Below are positions 10,506 to 17,986 of a stretch of 20,401 bases of DNA, piece after piece. A program made the position numbers and the translations under genes. Each line of letters starts with the position of its first letter. Within the stretch, counting starts at the first letter, position 1. Location of the stretch: positions 1-20,401 of the forward strand of contig JALLPB010002508.1 in assembly GCA_036939975.1 (NCBI GenBank). The letters run 5' to 3'. Under the pieces are notes generated by a model that was given only the letters and a program-made list of their open reading frames with translations, did no database searches and was not told the origin of the DNA. Source of the stretch: Cyclostephanos tholiformis. Taxonomy: Eukaryota > Bacillariophyta > Thalassiosirophyceae > Thalassiosirales > Thalassiosiraceae.

Positions 10506-11000
10506 GTGTATAGCCAATCGATTGCAAAACGTGTTGCTCAACGGAGGCAGGAGTTGGCCTCACCCGTCCTTGACCAGGACACCGGCAAAATGCTCGAATA
10601 TTGTCAATTACTCCGTAATCCAAAACACACAGAAATTCGGACCAGAGCAGGGGCAAACAAATTTGGCAGGTTAGCTCAGGGAGTGGGAGGTCACGTTGTG
10701 GGCACTAACACCATCTTCTTTGTCCATAAACATGAGATCCCACAGGACAGACTCAAGGATGTCACTTACATTAAGTTTGTGGCATCAATACAAATGGAAA
10801 AAGATGAGCCCCATCGCATCAGAGCCACCCTCGGCGGCAACCTCATTAACTATCCTGAGGACGTTGGGACCCCCACAGCCGACTTACTCCTTATCAAGAT
10901 CTTCCTCAATAGTGTCATCTCCACGGAGGGGGGCAGGGTCATGACTTTCAGCAAACTACGGAGCTCCAAAAGAAGCAACCACAGACTAAGAGCAACTTGA
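10506..11000 (+). pseudogene. Truncated reverse transcriptase (N-terminal part only)
   Basis: The frame shows VLDQDTGKMLEYCQLLRNPK, FGRLAQGVGG, EIPQDRLKDVTY, LGGNLINYPEDVGTPTADL and NSVIST, the order found at the start of Copia reverse transcriptase (RVT_2). It breaks off after GGRVMTF, just before motif A, which carries the first catalytic aspartate. The YVDD-type motif and RNase H are absent. Stretch 10273-10505 between integrase and this frame has no clear homology. Only about 45 bp separate this fragment from the 3' LTR, so a large 3' deletion is evident. Confidence 0.82.
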
Positions 11001-11045
11001 CAACTTAGCTTGACAATGGCACAATAAGTCTCCACTGCAAGGGTG

Positions 11046-11232
11046 TGTTAGACATGTATCCTACATACAGTCACATAGCCAGTAGAGACACGTGTCAGAC
11101 TGGGAAATTTTTATTTCCCAGTTTTTTAATTTCGAGTTTTTTTGCAGTTTCAAAATGATGAAGTTGCAACAATAGCTCATTAATTAGTTACGATCTATTT
11201 ATGCAATCTGATCCCTTTGCCACTGTCTAGCA
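11046..11232 (+). repeat. 3' LTR of the Copia-type element
   Basis: This 187-bp copy matches the 5' LTR at about 97% and ends GTCTAGCA, followed by the CTCAA duplication. The G-box palindrome and hairpin (11099-11122) are retained. The purine-containing motif CAAGGGTG directly abuts it at 11038-11045, where a polypurine tract is expected. Confidence 0.95.
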
Positions 11233-11330
11233 CTCAAGAAAACCAACCGCAACTCCCACACCTTAAAAACACAATCCACAACCAAAACAAAACAAAATAA
11301 GACATCATGGTCCCCTGCTGCCTGCCACCC
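11233..11330 (+). repeat. Dispersed repeat copy A, right half
   Basis: Starting with the second CTCAA, this segment continues the alignment with copy B: GAAAACCAACC, CTCCCACACC/CTTCCACACC, ACACAATCCACAACCAA and CATGGTCCC...CTGCCACCC. It matches about 12233-12321. Together with 7927-8063 it reconstitutes the locus that existed before the LTR element inserted. Confidence 0.85.
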
Positions 11331-11643
11331 TTCAGTGGCTTCATTTCACTAGGTAAGTCCAATCGCCATCCATTGTGCAATAGACCATGATTGTTGTAAC
11401 ATGGCGATATTATTTTCATAGGTATTGCTTACTATTTCTTTACTTTATTGTCTGCTTTCTACAGGCAGCAGTGCTGCACAATCATGGACTTAAGGCGAGT
11501 TTTTCAAGCTATTACTCATACTTTTTCTGCGCCATTGTATCAAAACAACGCATACTATTCCCGTTGTCCCCCTCGTCTTTGTTGAGATTCATCATGATTT
11601 TGGACATGGTTGGGGTCACTATGGTCACCATGTTTTCAGGAAG
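11307..11643 (+). pseudogene. Possible small spliced gene or its remnant, unknown function
   Basis: An ATG at 11307 at the end of the repeat leader opens MVPCCLPPFSGFISL and reaches a textbook donor (G/GTAAGT at 11352/11353). A TTTCTACAG acceptor ends at 11464. In the phase set by that splice there is a stop after nine codons. The same frame then continues as a hydrophobic then histidine-rich stretch (VVPLVFVEIHHDFGHGWGHY) up to another donor-like site (AAG/GTAGGT at 11643). It may be a decayed gene, or a gene whose splicing I have not resolved. No family is recognised. Confidence 0.3.
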
Positions 11644-12090
11644 GTAGGTAATGAGTGTCATGTTTTGTGCTGGTAATTATCATAGTTTCGTAGTTTAGAC
11701 TTAGTTAAAATAAATACTTAGAAAAAAAACAAGTGTTAAATGTAGATAATTGCACCATCTGTGGTTCAGATGGGTGTGAAGTATAATTGTTCCTTACATG
11801 AAAATTGTGAGAAACAAAAATTCTTTGCACCAATCCAGATGTGAAGCTGAAACAAAAAACATTCTACACAAATGTAGGAAACAATATAAATAAGTATGTT
11901 GCACCTTCTCTACATAGAAATTAGTACCAAATTTGATCATATGGCTTAGTGAGCCAAACTAATATTTATAAATATCCCTTATTATTGCACTGTAAAATTT
12001 GAAAAATGAGCTAACCAAGGGAAATGAGAGAACGTTTTTTTCGTGTCTCTTAAATAACACCTTGCTGGCTGTTTCTGATGCACTTGTTTA
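11644..12090. other. AT-rich spacer with no gene
   Basis: This 447-bp AT-rich stretch lies between the possible gene remnant and dispersed repeat copy B. I see no open frame of interest, no RNA gene and no clear repeat. Confidence 0.5.
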
Positions 12091-12321
12091 GGAAGATACA
12101 GTCTTTTCTTTATAGAAAAGCCCTATGTATGTAAGAGTGATTTTGAAAGAACAAAATCGGAGTCTATATTATTTTATACCAAACCCTATGTATGGTTGGT
12201 TTTTATTTAAGACCTCTGAGACCAATTGTGGACTCTCAAGAAAACCAACCACCACTTCCACACCAAAAACACAACCCATAACCAAAAAAACAAGAATGCA
12301 ACACCATGGTCCCTGCCACCC
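12091..12321 (+). repeat. Dispersed repeat copy B (uninterrupted)
   Basis: This 231-bp segment aligns over its whole length with 7927-8063 plus 11233-11330, without the 3169-bp LTR element. The junction ACTCTCAAGAAAACCAACC is continuous here. It therefore serves as a related empty site. It includes a TATA-like stretch and leads to ATGs near 12296 and 12305, so it may be the promoter and leader of a repeated gene. What follows is cut by the inverted-repeat element from 12387. Confidence 0.85.
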
Positions 12322-12386
12322 ACTACCCAGGGAAAATATCAAAATTGTTTTTGCCCCACCACATCCAGAGCAAAAACCCCCAAGCA

Positions 12387-12787
12387 TTACTACAAATCCA
12401 GTAACAGCTGCTGGAGTTGTTGTTAGCAGGTTGCTAGCAAGTTGCTAATAGCAAGTTGCTAGCAGGCTGTGAAATTTTTTTATGTGGGAACTATATGAAG
12501 GTGAGTAGGAACTAAACCTACCCTCTAACACCCCCTCCCACAACCTAATCTCCACATCCCCCTCTCCATGGCCACCAACCTTGCCATATCAAGGTCGCTG
12601 ATAAGAGATAGCTGCCCCCCCCTTAATGGAACATGTAAACACCCTCACCAATGACCCCCCCCCAAGAGCATCACTCCCCCCCCAAAGGCAAGAACCAAAA
12701 TATACTACCTCTGAACATTGTCATATTTACTCTTCAACACTCAATTGCCTCCACCACTAACCTCCTAGTGATCACCATGACTGACCC
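12387..12787 (+). repeat. Left inverted-repeat arm
   Basis: This arm aligns with the reverse complement of 14228-14664. Shared blocks are GTAACAGCTG, GGAGTTGTTGT, AGCAGGTTGCTAG, ATATGAAGGTG, AAGAGATAGCTGCCCCC, TTTACTCTTCAA and ACCTCCT. Identity is roughly 75% with several indels. It carries an extra short duplication of the GTTGCTAGCAAG unit at about 12430-12470 that the right arm lacks, and several C runs near 12650-12690. Confidence 0.8.
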
Positions 12788-14227
12788 TGGGTTGACAGAT
12801 TCAGTGCATATCCAGGCAGATGCTTGTCCACAATGATCGCAAGGTTTATTTTGCATGTCAAATCATCCTCTTCTTGTACAGCTTGGGCACAGTACATGAT
12901 CATCCATATTCAGTGCTCCTATCATTACTCCTCATCCCTGTGATATCAATCACCCAGATCTCCTGCTGGTGTGCCATTGTTATCTTGAATTAAGGATACC
13001 ACACAATGGCAGAATCGATATGGGCGATCTGCATGCTATTTGTTGGTCTTGCATATGGCAGCCTCATAATTTGCCATGGTTTGACAAGTTGTCATTGTTT
13101 ATTTTGGGAATGTGTGGCTCGCTGGGTGCTTCACATTCTTCTACTTCATAGTGATCATTGACATGCCCAAGTCAGTTAGAAGGTGGAGGGAGTTGAGGAG
13201 GATCAGCATTGGAGAAGGTAAGGCTATGGTGGAAGGGGTGGATTGTAGCAGTGGTAAGACAACGTGACTAGTCATTGTAGAATGACAACCCTCGAGGGAG
13301 GGATGGATGCCATCCAAATAAGGGTTGTTACCAATGGCTGGCATATTTTAAAGGAGGAGATGATATGGTTGACTGGATACTTCTCAAGTTCCATATGGCT
13401 TAGCCTGCTCTTGATACATTTGCCAGTTTCAGTATAATTTTTAGTTGATAACACAAAATTTAAGTTGAATCAGATGACATTCTTTCCTTAGAGGGTGCAA
13501 TACATGCATGATAGTTTTAAAGCCAAATATAGCATGATACATGTCATCTTACTTATTTGATGATCAGCCAAATCAATTGAAATCTCCATCAATTCAGCTT
13601 TTATTGGACCCAACCCAGGTGATAGTGGAATAGAATATTCTTTAAACAGTCCTCTTATGTTTCTGTCAGCATCCCCCCTGACCTCATTGGGCCTCAAAGT
13701 TCCCCCAATATTATCTCCCTCACCACAGCCATACTGTTCCCCACATACAATGGAATGGTTTCAATCAACTTGACTATTGTAAAACTCAGAGTATCCTCCT
13801 CATCTCAATTGCACTCCCTCCCATCATCCCTCTTTCTTTGATTTGTCTCCTGAATGAATTGGACACCATTGTCATTCTCCTCTGATGGGGCCATGCCATC
13901 CCATGAATTGACTTGATTCTCTGGGGATTTTTCTGGTTCATCTACAGTCTTGCCTGTGGCTATTTGGGTGGGGTGGCATCCTGAATCAAGTTCGTGATCT
14001 CCCTTGCAGCATCAGGGGTAGTCTCGCTCTCAAAACACACCACCCTCATGCACAGTCCACCAGCTGATGATGCTGAAAAGCGTTGTCCTCCTCTTGTTGA
14101 TTGGTGGTGCCTTGTGAGCCTTTCCTCTGAAAATCTCCAGAGACAATTCATAGATTGGACTTTGCTTCAGCAGGGAATCTTGTTGCATTACCACCAAACC
14201 TCATCATCAGTTGGAACAATGAGAGTA

Positions 14228-14664
14228 TATTAGTGGTCGGGAGCATGAGAGGCGAGGAGGTAACTGGTCGTGGGCCATGGGGGATGCCAAGGGTGGCAGC
14301 GGCAATGGAGTATTGAAGAGTAAAAAAAGTGCAGAGAAGGTAATCTATTTTGGCTCTTGCCTGAGCCAGCCTGGGGGTGGGAGCAACGCCGTTGGGGGAG
14401 ATTGCCGGTGAGCGGTGAGGATGTTTACTAACATTCTATGAAGGAGGGGGCAGCTATCTCTTATTGGCAGCCATAATATGGCAGGGACAGCAGCCATGGA
14501 GGGGGGGGATACAGAGATTTGGTTGTGGAAGGGGGTGTTAGCAATGGTTTAGAGTACCTATGCACCTTCATATTGTTCTCACATCAAAAAAATCCCAACT
14601 TCTGGCAACTCACTAGCAACCTGCTGACAACAACTCCGGACAGCTGTTACCAGATTTGTAGTAA
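14228..14664 (-). repeat. Right inverted-repeat arm
   Basis: Read on the minus strand from 14664, this arm follows the left arm block by block and extends to about 14228. Differences are scattered substitutions and small indels, consistent with long independent decay. Confidence 0.8.
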
Positions 14665-14689
14665 AATAGTTCTATAGCTAGTTATTATT

Positions 14690-15128
14690 TGACCACAATG
14701 GCAGTGCTGCATGATCAATGTCACTCTTAAGGATATGGATATTTCTTTAGCCTTTTTTAAAGATAACCTCAGGACACCCTTAAAAACCCCAGATTTAAAA
14801 GCACTAAATCTTCTGGTTATGATAGTTCTATTCTAGACTACCTCACTGCCCTTATGATATACTTCTCCACTTCATCATAGTTCTGGTATAGCATTGAGTC
14901 AAGCTATGACATGAATTTCACCTCTCCAAACAATTGGGTGTATCCCCTGAGGCCTATGGGCACCTTCTGGTGTCAGCTAAACATGCTCAGTTGCACCCAA
15001 GCTGGTGTTTCTCCATTAACACAAGGACAAGGATGTGGCAACAATTCATTTATGGTAATCACGGTGGTAGATTTGCAGTATGTAACAGAGACACCTTTGA
15101 ACTTGACTCAAGGAAATTATACTTGTAA
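14690..15128 (+). pseudogene. Decayed coding fragment of unknown family, several frames
   Basis: Protein-like stretches follow one another in different frames: INVTLKDMDISLAFFKDNL and LRTPLKTPDLKALN near 14718-14820, then LDYLTALMIYFSTS, then from 14934 GVSPEAYGHLLVSAKHAQLH and RMWQQFIYGNHGGRFAVCNR up to a stop at 15126-15128. The last 64 codons are the longest intact part and look genuinely protein-derived. Stops and shifts between the parts suggest a pseudogene. I do not recognise the family. It lies between the inverted-repeat element and a microsatellite. Confidence 0.4.
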
Positions 15129-15131
15129 TCC

Positions 15132-15203
<72 letters not shown>
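15132..15203 (+). repeat. TCA trinucleotide microsatellite ending in an unresolved base
   Basis: Twenty-four perfect TCA units are followed by an N at 15204, so the true length is unknown. It lies 87 bp upstream of the ATG at 15291 and may fall in that gene's promoter or leader. Confidence 0.97.
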
Positions 15204-15290
15204 NCTACGTCACCCTCTCAGAGGGCAACCTCCGTTTCAATACTCACATTAAACTTGTACTCTTTTTTATTTTTTGACAACGAGTGTACC

Positions 15291-16146
15291 ATGGCGGCAT
15301 CGATTACCCCAACCGAACCTTCAGCGTCAACGCTATCTGAGTACGAGCAAGCTCGAGCGAAAAACATTGAGAGAAATAATGCTCGACTGCGCTCGCTTGG
15401 GCTGATTAGCATCCTCGAAGAGCGCCGTTCCAATGACATGGCTTGGGGTCGACAATATCATGGCAACGGCGAAAATGGTGGTAGCAGTTGCGACGATGGC
15501 GATTCATCGTCGGATGGCGAGTATGTCGACGGGGCCAATACCCCTAAATCGAAGAGGAGAAAGAAGAGATTACGCTCCAAATTTACGTCCAAGGAGGGAT
15601 CTAGAAAATCGAGACGACTGATGAACCTTACATCGCAGCATGATCCCGGCGACAGTTCGGGCCACGGCGGTGAAACTTCGACGCAATATGCCACAGAGGA
15701 GAAACATCGTTCTCAATTAGAGCGAGAGGCATTGGTCGCGGAGTGTCGTGAAGTGAGGTTGCGTGTTGCTAATGAGTTGGCGAATGCTGGGGTGGCGGAA
15801 GCGAAGGGAAATCCAACCGCTTCGTACGAGCACTGCCTCATGAGGGTGAGGAGCATGTCTGAAAAGAGCCTTGCGAATAGGGTGAGTATTTCAAGATCAT
15901 GCTCGATGATCATCATGCCAAATACGAGCACCGACTATGTCTACATACTATTGTTAAATGTATCCTCCCTCCTATTCCATATAATTTTTTTGCCAGATTC
16001 GAGCCATTGAACGCGCAGCGGGGAAACACTGCGTGGTGAAAATGGCCATATTCAAATCTTGCTTGCAAGATCAAGACATGTGGGATCTGGCAATATTGGC
16101 ATCTGAATCATTAGAGAGGTTGAAGGCTTTGTTGCCGCCGCCTTGA
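15291..16146 (+). CDS. Uncharacterised protein with charged central region, two exons
   Basis: Exon 1 is 15291-15881 and exon 2 is 15997-16146, phase 0, with a 115-nt GT-AG intron; 246 residues. The N-terminus has YEQARAKNIERNNARLRSLG, a YExxRxxNIxRN...LxSLGL pattern seen at the start of many eukaryotic, often nuclear, proteins. Residues about 60-140 are disordered: acidic and serine-rich, then basic (SKRRKKRLRSKF), a plausible nuclear signal. The C-terminal half is helical and rich in charged residues, with RIRAIERAAGKHCVVKM spanning the splice and a leucine-rich end (LERLKALLPPP). I associate this layout with diatom families of unknown function, from memory only. The first ATG after the microsatellite is taken as start. 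It is convergent with the 16455-17705 gene. Confidence 0.8.
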
Positions 16147-16454
16147 CGACCCAGTTTGTTTTATTGGGAAAGTAGTAAGAAACCATGGCCTTTTCGTGAC
16201 AAACCTTGCGATTCGACGTTGAATTCCTGGACGCGCGTCGTAGCGACGGAGGGAAGGATAACTTTCTTCGGTGGTTGATTCAAGAGTTTCCAGTTTACAG
16301 CACGTGCCACTGGCGGAAGATATTAAAGGCTGATTGTTCGTTCGAGCGATTCAGTTTTAAACAAATACTAGACAAAATAAGCATCCCCGTTTGGCGTTCC
16401 CATTGTCACTGTAATACAGAAGATGGGATAACAAGCTTTGCCATAACAAATGAT
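16147..16454. other. Intergenic region between convergent genes
   Basis: The 308 bp should hold the 3' untranslated regions of both flanking genes. An open frame from about 16206 runs through it and into the antisense of the next gene, but starts at TTG and looks like chance. Nothing else is evident. Confidence 0.5.
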
Positions 16455-17705
16455 TTATTTGTTCTTAACATGCACCACACTTTGCAAGAAATTTACAAAC
16501 GCTGTAGCATCTTCTGCACCCGCTTGGATGTTATTGGTGTTCAATGGTGCTGCTTGTGACGAAAGCGAGGCTAATATTTTCATCGGATTAGTTGGAGAAT
16601 CCATCGCGTCATCGCAATTGCTTATGGACCTCTTCCTTTTCCCAGCAGTGGGTGTAGACACTGTCTGCTCAGAATGCCCAACTTCAGCACTGCTCGTAGA
16701 CAAGATCCTCAGTTCTGGACAGGAATGCAGTTTTTGGTTCGCCTGCAATCCAGAACTTGGGTCGGTATGATCCTTACGCCCAAGCCGTTTCGGCAAATCT
16801 TTCGATATTGCCAGTATCTCTGGTGCTTCTTCGATCAACTTTGCAATTGCTTTCATTTCATTTTCGATATCCTTTTGAACATGTTTGTTTTGTATATTTT
16901 TCGACAGAAGGTAACCAGCCCATGTCAGCCACGTTGCCGCTTTGGCAACGTCATTTCTCGTGTCAGCACTTTCCATTGTTGTGTTTTCCACACGTCTCAT
17001 CTGCCGCCTGGAACTCAAGCTACGTAATATATTCGACTGTGAAGTGTTCGCCAAGAAGGATAAGTTGTGATTGTCACTTAGGAAAGTAGCCACCGAAACA
17101 GCCGCAGCTGCCATGGACTTTCGGGCCAATTCTTGTTCTTGCGATTCGAGTCGTTTTTTCCAATGTTGATACAGAGTTAGAAGCCTTGCCTACAAACAAT
17201 GGGGATACATTATGATGTGAACAAAATAAGATGAACGAAAAAAACATATACGAAACTCACCTGAGCGTTCATAATCTCCTTCAAAACTTCCGGGTCGTCC
17301 CTTGCCGCCGGATGAAACACCTGTTCGGTTTACGCCTAAAATGAGAGAATATTTTCCTATACACGCGAAGAGACGAAATAATAATGTTAAAAAAAAAATC
17401 ACCTTCTTTCCAATGCTGGCATCTCCCGTGAACTTTTTAGTTATCCTCATCGGATCGCAATCCAGAGCTTGAGATAAATACGTTCGTAATGTAGTCCCCG
17501 GTTGTGCGTCAAGATATCCAGAGTTGAAATCTTGGATGGCCGCGAGGGCATATGCTTCTTCTTCGGCGGCCCATTTTCCTCGGCGTAGGGGGGAGCCCCC
17601 GCTGGCACGGACTTGATTTTGACTTTGCGAGTCGTGAGCGACCTCGTGGTTGTCGCATTCGTCACTAACAAGTTGGTTGTAATTGTCCGTTGTCACTGCC
17701 TCCAT
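16455..17705 (-). CDS. Uncharacterised protein with conserved GKW-EEE / CDPMRI domain, three exons
   Basis: Exons are 17705-17403, 17320-17261 and 17189-16455, all phase 0, with introns of 82 and 71 nt; 365 residues. The N-terminal region contains RRGKWAAEEEAYALAAIQDF, GTTLRTYLSQALDCDPMRIT and KKFTGDASIGKK, continued across the splice as VFHPAARDD. I recognise this pattern from a large family in diatoms and oomycetes with no known function; its start resembles a SANT/Myb-like helix. Exon 3 begins ARLLTLYQHWKKRLESQEQE, likely helical, and contains KRLGRKD and GKRKRS, possible nuclear signals. The acceptor before 17320 was chosen because the nearer one at about 17335 gives an immediate stop. 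Start ATG 17705 is 281 bp from the divergent SLP2-like gene. Confidence 0.85.
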
Positions 17706-17986
17706 GTTGAAACGATCGGCACATCAAAAAATATAGTTATACCAATCGGGTCAAACTTCTTGAGGACTTGAGCTATCGTAGAAGAGATCGAGAAAAAGAA
17801 CAAAAAACCTACGGAACTTATTATTGATTCCTTAGTTCATGGTGCCAAACATAGGCATTATAGTCCACACAACATGTTGCTATTTTTGTCAGGGCCCATT
17901 CACCTCGCCGCCCGCACCAACACCCTTTCTCTGATTTTTTTTAATGTTTTGCATAGTCCTGCAATTAGTCAACGGTCAAGTAATTC
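17706..17986. promoter_or_regulatory. Shared divergent promoter region
   Basis: Only 281 bp separate the ATG of the minus-strand gene (17705) from that of the SLP2-like gene (17987), so both promoters and leaders must lie here. No element is assigned confidently. Confidence 0.5.

Larger units (their letters stand above)
8064..11232 (+). mobile_element. Defective Ty1/Copia-type LTR retrotransposon (diatom CoDi-like)
   Basis: The element is 3169 bp, bounded by two near-identical LTRs with TG...CA ends and flanked by the 5-bp direct repeat CTCAA (8059-8063 and 11233-11237). Internal order is Gag, Gag-pre-integrase, integrase, then the start of reverse transcriptase, which is Copia order. The zinc knuckle and most of the protease are missing around 8970. 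Most of reverse transcriptase and all RNase H are missing at the 3' end. Frameshifts near 8580 and 9900 and in-frame stops near 9050 and 9734 break the frame. It cannot encode its own transposition proteins, so it is either dead or mobilised by a relative. No primer binding site beginning TGG follows the 5' LTR; a half-tRNA primer is possible. It lies inside dispersed repeat copy A. Confidence 0.95.
12387..14664. mobile_element. Element with long terminal inverted repeats (non-autonomous; MULE-like or foldback)
   Basis: The two ends are inverted copies of each other over about 400 bp, starting with TTACTACAAATC at 12387 and ending with its complement at 14664 (2278 bp in total). Interior 12788-14227 has no recognisable transposase. 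It contains decayed, protein-like stretches: a hydrophobic run on the plus strand near 13005-13200, and on the minus strand 13970-13490 segments such as ETIPLYVGNSMAVV and GLFKEYSIPLSPGLGPIKAE, separated by stops and shifts. Long inverted repeats around gene fragments resemble Pack-MULEs. I find no flanking target duplication, which is expected if the insertion is old. Class assignment is tentative. Confidence 0.7.

Noticed and set aside
12125..12448. 107-codon frame across repeat copy B and the inverted-repeat boundary
   Set aside because: It spans the junction of two repeats and is Pro/Thr/Asn-rich by composition. A chance frame is more likely, though an ATG in the repeat leader is possible.
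12700..14300. Transposase gene inside the inverted-repeat element
   Set aside because: No DDE or other transposase motif could be read in any frame, and the longest frames are only about 60-80 codons.
14911..15252. Open frame ending in a long poly-histidine run
   Set aside because: The histidines come from the TCA microsatellite read in one frame, across an N. The better upstream protein signal is in another frame.
16206..16559. 117-codon frame between the two convergent genes
   Set aside because: Begins at TTG, runs into the antisense of the GKW-EEE gene, and has no protein-family features.
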